64,000 bases of DNA from Streptomyces sp. NBC_00271 (GCF_036178845.1 NZ_CP108070.1:9176001-9240000), one strand, 5' to 3'. Positions 32,542 through 41,732 are shown, numbered from the stretch's first letter. Program-made: numbers and translations. Notes: a model not told the origin generated them from the letters alone.

Positions 32542-32806
32542 ATGTCCATGTTCGGTGATCGCCGCACCGGTGAGTTCAGCTTCGGGGAGCATCTGGAGCA
32601 CATCCGAACACGGCCCGGTGTACTACAGGCCTGGACGCCTCGTACGGCGGCTAAGTCACGTACCTCTACGGCTACGGCGCCGGCCCCTGCGCCTGGCTGT
32701 CGACGTGTTGTTCGGGCTCCTCGGAGAATTCCTCTGGGCCCGTGACATCGAGCGAGACGGACTGCGACGTATCTTCCGCGACTACGCGCTCCATTTCCCG
32801 GAGTGA
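32542..32806 (+). pseudogene. Degenerate gene remnant of unknown family
   Basis: One frame starts MSMFGDRRTGEFSFGEHLEHIRTRPG, while another, joined near 32620, ends LAVDVLFGLLGEFLWARDIERDG and RRIFRDYALHFPE with a stop. Both pieces look like real protein sequence, of the kind seen in small actinobacterial proteins beginning with an H-I-R-x-R-P-x-M-Y motif, but the middle is disrupted and too short. I do not assign a function. Confidence 0.4.
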
Positions 32807-33096
32807 TCCGTGAGCCGCAGGACCCTGGCGGCTTACCGGCCAGGCTGGGCACCACGTTCAGCAGTGATCGTGCGCACGGCCCGTGCGCACGCCGCCCACC
32901 GCGCTCCATCTCGGGTGTGTACGACCTTGACGGGTGGCTCTGCACAAGTCCTGCCGTGCCACGTGCACCGGGCTTCCCGAAACGACACGCTTCCGGGATC
33001 GAGTCCTTCGGGAAAGTCCGGCCATTCGTCAACCGACGTCATGCCACGACGGTAGTCAGTACCAGAGCACTGCGCGGCAGTCTGGGGTCGAACCCA
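32807..33096. other. No gene recognised
   Basis: Both strands contain open frames but none shows domain similarity or a convincing RBS. The segment lies between the remnant at 32542-32806 and the end of the nuclease-like gene. Confidence 0.4.
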
Positions 33097-33786
33097 CTAC
33101 ACATGCGAGGGCCCGTCGCCGGTCACGCCCGACAACGGGCTGACGGACACGGCGAGATACCGGAACTCTCCCCCTGCTCCGTCCAATTCGGAGTACGGCT
33201 CCCAATCGAGCGGATACGTACCCCGCAACGTGCACGTGTTCGGCTCGTAGGCGCCCTCGGCCCACAGCAGCGTGCCGACCAGCTCACGTCCCTGATGGAT
33301 CCTGAACTCTCGATCCCGAGTCTGCCCGCGGCTGGCGCCGGGCGGAGTCCACAGGGACGCGTCGTTGGTGAGCATGATGGCAAGACCGTTCTGGTCAGGC
33401 CGGCGGCAGAAGCGCTCCAGCCTGGCTATGTCCCGCACGAAGTACAGGCGGGCGAGGTCAGCGGCGGCATGCCCCTTCAAGGCGTAGTCCTCGGCGGAAG
33501 CGCCCACCGTGCCCGTCCATCTCCGGGTGAAGTACTTGAACTCGATCGCGGTGCGGGCCGACGGGCCGATGCACAGGAGGTCCAGGTATTCGGCCTTGCT
33601 CCCCGCCCTCTGCGGTACCTCAAGCCTGGAGTGCACATCCGGCGACAGTTCCCACAGGGCCCGCGCGAAGCTGTGCTGAAGATCGGCCTCGGAGTGGAAG
33701 ACCGGCCTGTGCCTGCCCAGTTGTGCGATGACGTCGCCGAGTGAGATGCGTCCGGCGACATTCCCGTTGCTGTCCATCGCTGCCAT
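33097..33786 (-). CDS. PD-(D/E)XK nuclease-like hypothetical protein
   Basis: A 229-residue protein with a core that fits the PD-(D/E)XK fold: a leading Glu in FHSEADLQHSFARALWE, then AEYLDLLC (Asp) and AIEFKYFTRRW (ExK) on successive strands. Later segments (YFVRDIARLERF, GLAIMLTNDASLW) are typical of a larger Streptomyces family seen near defence and mobile genes. It may cleave DNA or be an inactive relative. ATG 33786 was taken; the frame is open to 33828. The Imm21 gene lies 170 bp away and divergent. Confidence 0.6.
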   Translation of the reverse strand: MAAMDSNGNVAGRISLGDVIAQLGRHRPVFHSEADLQHSFARALWELSPDVHSRLEVPQRAGSKAEYLDLLCIGPSARTAIEFKYFTRRWTGTVGASAEDYALKGHAAADLARLYFVRDIARLERFCRRPDQNGLAIMLTNDASLWTPPGASRGQTRDREFRIHQGRELVGTLLWAEGAYEPNTCTLRGTYPLDWEPYSELDGAGGEFRYLAVSVSPLSGVTGDGPSHV

Positions 33787-33953
33787 GGTCACGGCGCCAT
33801 TGAAGTGGCTCCTCGACTGAATTCTCAAGCCGTAGTGTCACCGTGCTTGCTGCTACTCAAAGAGCGTTTAGTCCTGTTCGTTCTGTTTGGTCTCGTAATG
33901 GAGTCCTGAGTTGTGTCAACGAGGCTGTCAGTAGTGCCTTGTAGCGTCGCGGC

Positions 33954-34463
33954 ATGATGCGATACGCAGATCCGGGGGCCGTTGAGTGGATCGAGTCCGG
34001 TGGTGGGCCTCTGATCGTCATTCCCGAGGTATCGCTGTCTGCGTGGAGGGGAGCTGGCGGGGATGAGTGGGAGGATTACGACAGGGCGTGTGATGTCGGC
34101 GGCCATGTGGGCCTGATTGCCGTGGGGCAGTCGCATGCCTTGGTGCTTGGCTTCGATCCCGCCTCTACGGCCTTTCTGCCGAACGTTGGTGCCTTCGTGC
34201 GCTGGATCGCCGCGGACTCGGAGGAGGAACTTCTCGACAGCGTCGATACGGCTTTTGCGTCCGTCGTCTGGGAAGAGACGGTGACGTGGGATGTGCCGGG
34301 CCCCGTGGTGCTGTTGGACTCAGCCTGTCCGGGGGACGAGGCGTATGAGGACGAACGCTTGCGGGTCGAGATCGCAGCAGGGCGTTACCAGGTGCAAGCC
34401 GCGCAGGTGACGCCCAGACCGCGCACCACGTTTTGCCTGGTCCAGCTCGTTCCAGTGACCTGA
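33954..34463 (+). CDS. Imm21-family immunity protein
   Basis: A 169-residue acidic protein beginning with the Imm21 pattern WIESGGGPLIVIPEVSLSAW, then DYDRACDVGGHVGLIAVG and LVLGFDPAST. Imm21 proteins neutralise toxins of polymorphic-toxin systems. No toxin gene is next to it: upstream is a divergent nuclease-like gene and downstream a convergent transposase fragment, so it is an orphan. AT richness of the region and the neighbours suggest acquisition by transfer. Confidence 0.8.
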   Translation: MMRYADPGAVEWIESGGGPLIVIPEVSLSAWRGAGGDEWEDYDRACDVGGHVGLIAVGQSHALVLGFDPASTAFLPNVGAFVRWIAADSEEELLDSVDTAFASVVWEETVTWDVPGPVVLLDSACPGDEAYEDERLRVEIAAGRYQVQAAQVTPRPRTTFCLVQLVPVT

Positions 34464-34479
34464 TGGGCAACGCGGCGGT

Positions 34480-35085
34480 TCAAGTGTCGCGCCAGTTCTG
34501 TGTCCCCTCGCTGGTGAGCCTTCGGCTTACCAGGTCGATCATTGCCAGCTTGATCATGGCTTCGGAGCGGTGTGGGTGGGTCTCGTAGTCGCGGGCGAGG
34601 CGGCGGTGGTGCATCAGCCAGCCGAAGGTCCGCTCGACCACCCAGCGCCGGGGGATGACTTTGAATCCTTTGACGCCGGGGTCGCGTTGGACGACTTCCA
34701 CGTCGATGCCGAGGCGGGCGCCGTGGTCGATGGCTTTGGTGCGGTAGCCGGTGTCGGCCCATGCCTTGGTCACGCGAGGGTTCGTGGCGGCAACGCGGGA
34801 CATCACGTGCATGCCGCCCGCGTTGTCGGAGACACTCGCTGCGGTGACCCAGACAGCCAGGAGCAGGCCGAGGGTGTCCACCCCGATATGGCGTTTGCGG
34901 CCCGCGATTTTCTTGCCGGCATCGATACCCTGGCTGGCCGCGGGGATGTTCGCGGAGGTCTTCACACTCTGCGCGTCCAGCACGCAGGCGCTCGGCTCGC
35001 CATCGCGGCCTTCGGCCTCCCGCACCAGACGACGCAGAAGTTGCATCCGCCGCACCGGACGCGTCTGCACCAATGGCACCACGTC
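34480..35085 (-). pseudogene. IS5-family transposase, 5'-truncated
   Basis: About 200 codons containing the DDE core: CVLDAQSVKTSANI (first Asp), GRKRHIGVDTLGLLLAVWVTAAS, KAWADTGYRTKAI (second Asp) and RRWVVERTFGWLMHHRRLARDYE (Glu in the Y-2xR-3xE-like block). The N-terminal segment of about 80-90 residues found in IS5 transposases is missing; coding similarity ends abruptly near 35085. The C-terminus and stop are intact. No terminal repeat pair is visible, so this is a dead fragment. Confidence 0.8.
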
Positions 35086-35149
35086 GAGTCACCCCCTAAA
35101 GCGCCAACAAACGTCCCTACCGGGACAAAATGCTCTTTAAAAGGTGGTT

Positions 35150-35878
35150 TCAGAAAGGCGGATCGTCGGCGAAGCCTTCAGCGTGAGCGCGGACGTCAGC
35201 GGGCGTGTGCTTGTACTGCTGGAAGGGCGTGATGTCCGCGCCCCAGCTGGCGAGTGTGTCGATCGCGCGCTGCCGGTAAGGGGCGCTATCGGCGGCGAGA
35301 GCCCACACGTCATCACGCAGGCCTTCAGCGTGGTGGGCGAGCTCTGGTGAGGCAAGCAACGGAAGTACAGCAGCTAGGGCGGCATCGCGGACCTTCAGCT
35401 CGTCGTCTTTGAGGAAGGGCTGAATGGCGTCATAGAGGATCGGTCGAAGGGTGCGGAACGCTTCAATGTCAGCTTCGTACCCGTCAGGTGACTCTTCGTT
35501 GGCGTCCCAGGCCGTGCTGCCGAGCCAGTTCAGGAGACCGACGCGAAGGAGAAACCGTGGTTCCTCACCGAAGTCAGCGGCATCCCATTGCCTCTGGTCG
35601 GTGACTTCGGCGAGAGTCCGCGGGTGCCCGAGAACCGCCGCCACGAAAGACGCCGCGGGGGCCGTGGCAGTGTAGAAGGTGTTCGAATGCGTGACGGCTT
35701 GTTGCAGGTCACGGAGAGCAGCGCCCTGCTTGCCCGTGTCATTGTCGAGAAGTTGCCGCAAGACCACAGGCGTCGCCGGCGCAATGTTCGGGCAGCAGTG
35801 CTCCACCGAGCTCCAGTCTGTCCGCAGCAGCAGCTCTTCCGGATCAACGGATCGACCTTGCCGGCTGTTCGTACTCAT
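35150..35878 (-). CDS. HEAT-like helical-repeat protein, immunity-type
   Basis: A 242-residue all-helical protein. The N-terminus (DWSSVEHCCPNIAPATPVVLRQLLD) and repeats such as KVRDAALAAVLPLLASPELAHHA and YRQRAIDTLASWGADI have HEAT-type spacing. Related Streptomyces proteins occur next to polymorphic toxins, where helical-repeat proteins often serve as immunity. No toxin is adjacent. Start at 35878, chosen because coding character ends there; the frame continues upstream into a transposase scar. Confidence 0.55.
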   Translation of the reverse strand: MSTNSRQGRSVDPEELLLRTDWSSVEHCCPNIAPATPVVLRQLLDNDTGKQGAALRDLQQAVTHSNTFYTATAPAASFVAAVLGHPRTLAEVTDQRQWDAADFGEEPRFLLRVGLLNWLGSTAWDANEESPDGYEADIEAFRTLRPILYDAIQPFLKDDELKVRDAALAAVLPLLASPELAHHAEGLRDDVWALAADSAPYRQRAIDTLASWGADITPFQQYKHTPADVRAHAEGFADDPPF

Positions 35879-35934
35879 CGGGCGAGTGTGACAGCCGGCC
35901 GGTGCAGCACTGCACTCAGGTCCGGCCAGCCTGC

Positions 35935-36035
35935 GCATGGGACAAATGCTTGGACAGTTGGCGCAGGCAGATGACGCAGCACGCCAATTGCAGAAGTCCT
36001 GGATGCAAGTCAGCGCGGCGCTCGTAGCGGGTTTG
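35935..36035 (-). pseudogene. Transposase C-terminal remnant (IS5-like)
   Basis: Reading the complement from about 36029 gives RYERRADLHPGLLQLACCVICL and RQLSKHL, the typical last residues of another IS5-group transposase. Everything upstream is absent. Only a scar of about 100 bp remains between the HEAT-like and kinase genes. Confidence 0.6.
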
Positions 36036-36053
36036 CAGTAAGTAACCCGTCTC

Positions 36054-36987
36054 TCAGTACGGGAGCCAGTCGCGTGGAGCAGCATCATCACGCAGCGACG
36101 CAATCCGCCGGCCCACCTCTTGAGCTACCTTCTCCCCCTCGGACACGTTCTGCATGAGCCACGTGGTCATCTTGAACTCCTGGATCGCGCACAGCGTCGC
36201 GAACCCGGACCACTCCCTCAGGTCACGGCCGTAGGCGCCCACGAAGTCGGCGTACTGCTGGTCTGTCACCCAACCGAGACGGTGGTATTCGTGGGCGGCC
36301 ACTTCAAGGTCCCACTCGGGATGATCAACGCAGAAGTTCTCCAGATCGATCAGGTGCACAACCCCGCTCCTGTCGACCATCAGGTTGTCGGTGTGCGCGT
36401 CGCCGTGCACAGGCCCCAGCGGCGATCCGAACCGTAGCTCCGCCAAGCGCCCCTTCAGTTCCTGCCCCTGCTTGCGCAGAAACTCAAGGTCGTCTTCTGA
36501 TATCCCCGCGGCCCGCTCAAGCCGCAAGTCCGAGAGTCCGAGAGTCCGAGAGTCCGAAGGCGCTGTACCGAGGCAGTTCCAGGCTGTCGGGCAGAGGCAG
36601 CGCGTGTAGATCACGCAGGACCGCACCCAACTCTCCGTACGTAGCCGCCCTGCCCGCGTCGACGATCAGATGCCAGAAAGTCACCGGATGTCCGTCGACC
36701 AGCGGCGGCTGTTCAAGATCCTCAACGACACGAGCTGCCGGAAATCCCTCGCCAGCCAGCCGCCGCGACACGGCCACCTCTTTGCGAGCCGCCGACTGGT
36801 ACTCAACCGACTGCGCGATACGCACGATCACCGGCACCGACACGAGCCGGAAGAGCGCATTCTCCCCGAGGCGGATCAACTCCGCGCCTCTGTCATCGAG
36901 CCCCGCAGCCCGGCAGGCGGCAACCATCACCCGCGTCGCCCCCGCCGACGTGAACCCCTCTTCCGACCGAGCAGCGTCAACCGCCAT
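36054..36987 (-). pseudogene. Aminoglycoside-phosphotransferase-like kinase, frame broken at a tandem repeat
   Basis: The 5' part (36987 to about 36520) encodes the kinase N-lobe: LGENALFRLVSVPVIVRIA and VAVSRRLAGEGFPAARVV. The 3' part, in another frame (about 36557 to 36054), encodes the C-lobe: GPVHGDAHTDNLMV (Brenner motif with catalytic Asp), HLIDLENF (metal Asp) and WDLEVAA. The frames meet inside a perfect 8-bp tandem repeat at 36528-36557. Removing two units or adding one restores a single frame of about 310 codons. Substrate unknown; such APH/choline-kinase-like proteins are common. It is either inactive now or phase-switched. Confidence 0.8.
36528..36557. repeat. 8-bp tandem repeat (GTCCGAGA), 3.75 copies
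   Basis: GTCCGAGA at 36528-36535, 36536-36543 and 36544-36551, then GTCCGA at 36552-36557. A unit of 8 changes the reading frame of the surrounding kinase gene with each gain or loss. Confidence 0.95.
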
Positions 36988-37340
36988 GCCCGTACCAGCT
37001 CCCCTAGTCGCGCGCGATCAATCAGCACACGCCCACGGGTGACCAACCCGACGTGCACCAGACACGACCACGACCGTACCCATCCGCAGACGGTCGGAGC
37101 GAGGACAACGGGCACCGCGATCCCCGTAGACCAGTGGCGCTCCCGGATGTGGCTGGACACCTGGGTCTGGCGCCGTGACAGGCAGTGTTCGCCCTGTCGC
37201 GACGCCCGGCACGCTCCCACACTGCCTTAAGGGCGTGGGAGGTGCCCCCACTCGCCGCACCCGTCGAAGACCCAAGTACGTCCAGTACGAGGGCCTCCGG
37301 CCGGCACGCCGAGAGCACGCACCGGACGCCGCTCCTTCAC

Positions 37341-37365
37341 GGGCGAACGTTGCCTGCTATGGCAC
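37341..37365. repeat. Solo IS630-type terminal repeat remnant
   Basis: A 25-base stretch (starting GGGCGAACGTTGCCTGCTAT) matches the right end of the IS630 element at 46160-46184 in 22 of 25 positions and is followed by TA, the IS630 target. No transposase sequence remains beside it. Confidence 0.55.
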
Positions 37366-37380
37366 TAGCTGCGCAGACAC

Positions 37381-37417
37381 ACCATGAGGGCGCGGCCGAC
37401 TGCCGCGCCCTCATGGT
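37381..37417. terminator. Long perfect hairpin
   Basis: A 16-bp perfect stem (ACCATGAGGGCGCGGC with its complement) and 5-base loop. It lies about 130 bp past the end of the META-lipoprotein gene and is a good terminator for that leftward gene. Confidence 0.6.
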
Positions 37418-37548
37418 CGTTGTTGGTCGTTAGTTGCTGTTGTCGGTTGCCCTCGCACGGCCCGGAGGCGGCCGACGGAAGATTTACAGACCGCGTGCGA
37501 TGTCCCGGGTGACGTGACCTTCTCCATCTCCGTTGGCCGACTGCGAAT

Positions 37549-38445
37549 CTAGGACCCGGGGCGCGGCGGTGTGCCGGTCAGCCGGACGAAGTGGTGGCCG
37601 AAGAATTCCAGGCCGCGGGTCTCGTCCACGAACTCGATGCCGTGATTGACCCACACTTGGAACGTGCGCGGGTCCTGGTCGAGCAGGCCGTCCTCCTTGG
37701 ACATGATCTCCCGTGAGCACGTCCGGTGCGTAGTCCGGGTGAGCGGGTACAGCGTGACGTGCTCGCCTGCGAAGGCGGCCCGGCCCTTGAAGCCGTTGCA
37801 GCCTCCCTTTCCTGTGACCGTGCCGTCCCGGTGGAAGACGAAGTAGACCTCTTTGCCGGCCGTCATGTCGATGGTGGCATCGGAGACGATCAGATTCTGG
37901 AGTTGCCAGGGCGCTCCGAAGAGCCCCTGAGGCCACAGCATTTGCAACGCGACATAGTCGCCCCGCTGGTTCTTCAGCGTCATCGAGAGGTCGTCGACCC
38001 GCTCGGCCACCGCCAGGGGGCCGCCGGTGAGGATCTTCCGCATCCGCTCCTCGAAGGCCCGCTCCTTCGCCGGGCACGCGTCGTCCGGCGTCGCCCCCGA
38101 CGTGTCCGCACCGACGGTGAGCGTCGTGGCGGTGACCGTGGCCGACGTCCTGAACGGCGTGCATCCATAGTCGCCCACGGCCGTGTTGTCGTAGCTGAAC
38201 TCGACCCACGCGCCGGCGTCCGGCGGTGCGTCGATGTCGCGCCCGTCGACGGTGACCCAGTCGACCCGCCAGCGTGCGCCCAGGAGCAGCCCGCCGTAGC
38301 CGCCCGGCCCCTTCGGCGTGGTCCACGGCGTGGGCCGCTCCGGGGCCTTCCCCCCGCTCCCCGCCCGGGGCGAACCGCATGAGGTGAAGGTGAGCAGAGC
38401 GACGAGCAGTGCGCCGAGGAGGGCGCCGGTCCGGTACATGCGCAT
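37549..38445 (-). CDS. META-domain lipoprotein
   Basis: A 298-residue exported protein. The N-terminus has a lipoprotein signal with lipobox LTFTSCGS (Cys 23). Two META-type repeats follow, each with a Cys-containing turn: DYGCTPFRTSATV in the first and GKGGCNGFKGRAAF in the second, the latter matching the HslJ/META core GCNxFxG. META proteins are envelope-located and of unclear function, linked to heat or antibiotic stress in other bacteria. It is one of the few intact genes in this part of the window. Confidence 0.8.
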   Translation of the reverse strand: MRMYRTGALLGALLVALLTFTSCGSPRAGSGGKAPERPTPWTTPKGPGGYGGLLLGARWRVDWVTVDGRDIDAPPDAGAWVEFSYDNTAVGDYGCTPFRTSATVTATTLTVGADTSGATPDDACPAKERAFEERMRKILTGGPLAVAERVDDLSMTLKNQRGDYVALQMLWPQGLFGAPWQLQNLIVSDATIDMTAGKEVYFVFHRDGTVTGKGGCNGFKGRAAFAGEHVTLYPLTRTTHRTCSREIMSKEDGLLDQDPRTFQVWVNHGIEFVDETRGLEFFGHHFVRLTGTPPRPGS

Positions 38446-38489
38446 GATGATTCGGACCTCCGACCCACCTTCGGGGTTGTCCCGTCAGG

Positions 38490-38760
38490 ACCACAGCACT
38501 TGCCGCGACCACGGTGCGTCAGGCTCTGAACTCGGCGGTCCCCCCACCGAGGAAGAAGCCGGTGCCGCGGGCGACGGTTCTGGATCCGGCCAAGGGCTGG
38601 ATCGACGCGATGCTGCGGGAGGACCTCACCGCGCCGCGCAAGCAGAAGCACACAGCCCGGCGGATTTACCAGCGGCTCGCGCAGGATCACGGCTTTGACC
38701 AGGCGTCGTACTCGACGGTCTGTGACTACGTCCTGGTCCGGCGGCCGCGGATCGCCCTCT
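38490..38760 (+). pseudogene. IS21-family IstA transposase fragment
   Basis: Frame containing RQALNSAVPPPRKKPVPR, LDPAKGWIDAMLREDLTAPRK and HTARRIYQRLAQDHGF then STVCDYV. This is a stretch just after the HTH of IS21 IstA proteins. Both the N-terminal HTH and the whole DDE domain are absent, and the frame loses similarity after VRRPRIA. No IstB gene is near. Confidence 0.8.
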
Positions 38761-38963
38761 CGCTCTCCTCGGCCTCGGATGATCACAAACCGTGCGTCAC
38801 GCCACTATGCCGAAGCTCTGCTTCAGGCCCCTGTGCAGTCGCCTGCACGGGGTCCGTGCCGATGAAATGAGTACCTCTTACTCATCCGGTGGCCTCGTGA
38901 GCGGTCCAGCGTTGCTCGTGCGCATGGGCTACCGGCTCATTGCCATGAGACCTGGGAGAACTG

Positions 38964-39323
38964 ATGAGCGCGCACGGCCATGTGGACCTGGGCCACACGA
39001 TGGCGGGATGGACTGGCACCCTCATCGCCGTGGTCGGCTTCGGGATCGCCGGCATCGGCGTGATAGCCGCCTCCGCCATCGTGATCGACGCTGGAGCTGC
39101 GACCGTCGTACTCGCTGCGGGGGTCACGTGGGTACTTCACCTAGCCGGATGGGGCAAGCCGAGCGGACCTCGTCCCGATGACCAATGGGACTGGCGCGTG
39201 CGCGATCTGAGTGCGCGCGGCGGCCACGCGGACTGTCTCGGATGCCGCATGGCCGGCCGGCGACCGAACACAGTTGTGGAGAGTCGTCAGCCGATGCAGG
39301 AAACCGCTGACGCCCGAATCTAG
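38964..39323 (+). CDS. HGxxPAAW-family membrane protein
   Basis: A 119-residue protein. It starts with HGHVDLGHTMAGWTG, the family motif (here HTMAGW for PAAW), then two membrane helices and the conserved tail GWGKPSGPRPDDQWDWRVRDLSARGGHADCLGCRMAGR with a CxxC. Members are actinobacterial, usually next to tryptophan genes; this one stands alone in accessory DNA, so it is a displaced paralogue. GGGAG lies five bases before the ATG. Function unknown. Confidence 0.8.
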   Translation: MSAHGHVDLGHTMAGWTGTLIAVVGFGIAGIGVIAASAIVIDAGAATVVLAAGVTWVLHLAGWGKPSGPRPDDQWDWRVRDLSARGGHADCLGCRMAGRRPNTVVESRQPMQETADARI

Positions 39324-39677
39324 GACTTGTCCCTCAACTGGGCAGGACCGAATCGGGGCGGGTGCCGACCTGTTTGTCTGTAAGCAGTTCTTTGGGCTCC
39401 AGTGCGGCAATGGAAAGTGGCTCCACGAAGTAAGAAGTTGATCTGGCTCCACCAGGACTACGGGCACACGGGTGGGGTCTCACCGTCGGGTCGTACCTCT
39501 CCGGTGCGGAGCCGCTCCCCGCCGCGCCTGGCTGACGGTGGGCTTGCGCTGTCGTTCAGGGCGCCCGACGGGATGGAGTAATCGATACTCGGTTGGGATA
39601 GATGGGGCACGCCTACGCTGCGGTAAAGCCATCCCCATGGACTGCACGGGCCTGTCGGGTTACGACAGGAGAGTTAC
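39324..39677. other. 354-bp gap, no gene recognised
   Basis: No frame shows domain similarity. The last part should contain the promoter of the ATP-grasp gene; no clear -10/-35 pair stands out. Confidence 0.5.
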
Positions 39678-40565
39678 GTGGACGCTGCCAGGATCGCGGT
39701 CGTGACGAGCGAGGCAGGCATGCTCTGGGACACGGATCTCCGGCTGATCGTGGATGCGTTGCGCGATGGTGGTGCGATAGCCGAAGCAGTGGCGTGGGAC
39801 GCGGAGGGCGTGGCGTGGGACAGGTTCGATCTCGCGGTCATCCGGTCTACCTGGGACTATGCGGAACGCGTCGGCGAGTTTCTGGCATGGGCTGACACGA
39901 CGGCTCACCTCACGCGTCTGTGGAACCCGGCGTCGGTGGTGCGCTGGATTAGCGACAAGCGCTACCTGCTGGACCTCGCCGAGCAAGGGGTCGCTGTCGT
40001 GCCCACGCGCTTCATCGAACCGGGCGACCAGTACGACGAGGAGGACTTCCACGGGGTCGGCGGGGTGGTGGTCAAGCCCGCGATATCCGCAGGTGCACTC
40101 GACACCGCACGCTACGAACCCGACCGCCACGCCGACGCCGAGAAGCATGCCCGGATGCTGCTGCATCAAGGCCGCGTCGTGATGATTCAGCCGTATCTGC
40201 GTCTCGTGGAAGAGGGGGAACGCGCTCTGGTCTTCGTCTCGGGCACGTTCAGCCACGCGATCCGAAAGGGACCCGTACTGACCGAGCCCGGGGTGATCGA
40301 CAACGACCGGGTGCCGCACCCCGACGTAACCCAGTACTCACCGACCGCCGAGGAGATCGACACCGCGCTGGCAGCACTGGCAAGTGTTCCGTCTCCGCAG
40401 CCCCCGCTGTTCGCCAGGGTGGACCTGGCCCTGGACGACAGCAGGAAGCCCGTGGTCATGGAGCTGGAGCTCATCGAGCCGAATCTGTTCCTGGGAGATT
40501 ACCCGCGAGGCTTGGAGCGTCTCGTCGATGCTGTGATCTCCGAGGCTCGAAGAGCTACGTCGTAG
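39678..40565 (+). CDS. ATP-grasp ligase-like protein
   Basis: A 295-residue ATP-grasp enzyme. It begins RIAVVTSEAG, has FDLAVIRSTWDYAERVGEFLAWA and LWNPASVVRWISDKRYLLDLAEQGVAVVPT (pre-ATP-grasp domain), then VVVKPAISAGA (ATP Lys), MIQPYLRLVEEGERALVF and the metal-binding end VMELELIEPNLFL (Glu and Asn). This is the RimK/glutathione-synthetase-like branch that includes the cyclo-ligase DcsG; the substrate cannot be told. GTG start with AGGAG six bases upstream. Single gene in an accessory region; often such genes belong to small peptide or amino-acid-derived metabolite loci, not visible here. Confidence 0.8.
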   Translation: MDAARIAVVTSEAGMLWDTDLRLIVDALRDGGAIAEAVAWDAEGVAWDRFDLAVIRSTWDYAERVGEFLAWADTTAHLTRLWNPASVVRWISDKRYLLDLAEQGVAVVPTRFIEPGDQYDEEDFHGVGGVVVKPAISAGALDTARYEPDRHADAEKHARMLLHQGRVVMIQPYLRLVEEGERALVFVSGTFSHAIRKGPVLTEPGVIDNDRVPHPDVTQYSPTAEEIDTALAALASVPSPQPPLFARVDLALDDSRKPVVMELELIEPNLFLGDYPRGLERLVDAVISEARRATS

Positions 40566-41100
40566 CTTCCGGCGGCCTCTGAGTCCTCGAGGCTCGTGCC
40601 CAAACTCTCTAGGGCTGTGGAGTCGACCGATCCAGCCACGATGTGCCCTTTCGCTGGCACCATACCTCTGCATACTGCAGGCGCGGCACGGGCGCCGGCC
40701 GGGCTGGAGCGGGGCGGAGACAGGAGCACAGGCCCGGCCGCAGAGGAAGTTGTAACTCGGCATAGCCGAAACGGGCCGAGCGGGACTGACTCGCAGTTGC
40801 GAGCGACAGCAGCACTGAGCCCCTTCCTTGATCAAAGGAGGGCTCGGAAGGTCAGACCCTGCTGCTATTCAGCGTTCGGCGTGGGGGCGACCCCCGTCGG
40901 GCAAGACGCCCCCCAGTTCGTCCCGAACGGGGTACTTACCTTGACCCCTGTCCAGGCTGGCCTGCCATGTCACATGACCCGTCGGGCCCTGCGAGAAAGG
41001 GAGCGAAAGGGCGGCGTCACCGCGTCGGGAGGAGCCGCTTTCGGTGCTGGGAAGTCATCCCGGTCATGAGACAGCCTGCGTGTCGGCGTTCGTGGACGTC
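40566..41100. other. 535-bp gap containing repeat copy B
   Basis: Open frames exist on both strands but none has convincing similarity. Bases 40879-40960 belong to the dispersed repeat. Confidence 0.5.
40879..40960 (+). repeat. Dispersed ~120-bp repeat, copy B
   Basis: Shares CCCGTCGGGCAAGACG-like and CGAACGGGGTACTTA blocks and CTTGACCCC with copy C; the 3' third is lost. Frame reads GATPVGQDAPQFVPNGVLTL. Confidence 0.65.
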
Positions 41101-41538
41101 CTACCGGTCGATCGGGAAGCGGTAGACCGTTGACTGCCGGGCCTGGAAGCCCAGACGTTCATAAAGCCGGTTCGCTGCCGCACGATCCGGCCGGGAGGTG
41201 AGATCGACCGTCCGGGCACCTGCCTCCTGGGCAATCCGCAAGGCCTCCTGGGTGAGGAGGCCGGCGACTCCCCGGCCCCGCGCAACGCTGTCCACGACCA
41301 CGTCTTCGACACGGGCTCGCAAGCCGGACGGCAAGGGGAGCAGCACCAGAGTCAGGGTGCCGACGATCTCATCGGATGTCCGGGCGACGAGCACCGTGTT
41401 GGCATCACACGTCACCATCCGGTCGATCGCTTCGTAACCGAGCGGGTCCGCCGTCGAAGACAATTGCGGTAGCAGCCGGCCGAAGGCATCCACGAGTTCC
41501 TGACTTGCTTCCCGGGCGATCTCTACATGGACGTCCAT
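41101..41538 (-). CDS. GNAT-family N-acetyltransferase
   Basis: A 145-residue GNAT protein: motif A is [24 protein letters not shown] (acetyl-CoA pyrophosphate loop R-x-x-G-x-A), motif B is [18 protein letters not shown]. Length and layout are normal for the family and the frame is intact. Acceptor unknown. The start [13 protein letters not shown] at 41538 is the only good candidate. Confidence 0.88.
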   Translation of the reverse strand: MDVHVEIAREASQELVDAFGRLLPQLSSTADPLGYEAIDRMVTCDANTVLVARTSDEIVGTLTLVLLPLPSGLRARVEDVVVDSVARGRGVAGLLTQEALRIAQEAGARTVDLTSRPDRAAANRLYERLGFQARQSTVYRFPIDR

Positions 41539-41608
41539 GCCGTGAGCCTATCCATCGCCCGGGACTGATCAAGAGCATCTTGCGCGGACTATACCTCGGT
41601 GGCCTGCG

Positions 41609-41732
41609 GCGCCGGTGCGATGCCCGTCGGGCAGGACACTTCGTCGCGAACGGGGTACTTAGCTTGACCCCCGTCCCACCCAGCCCGCAGTACCCGTCCG
41701 GGTTTTTGCTGCTTGAAAGGTACTGCTGGTGG
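41609..41732 (+). repeat. Dispersed ~120-bp repeat, copy C
   Basis: Contains CCCGTCGGGCAGGACA, CGAACGGGGTACTTAGCTTG, CCGCAGTACCCGTCCGGG and TGCTTGAAAGGTACTGCTGG, matching copy A (complement) along its length and copy B over the first two thirds. Its frame ends [16 protein letters not shown] and a stop, after an indel relative to copy B. Confidence 0.7.
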
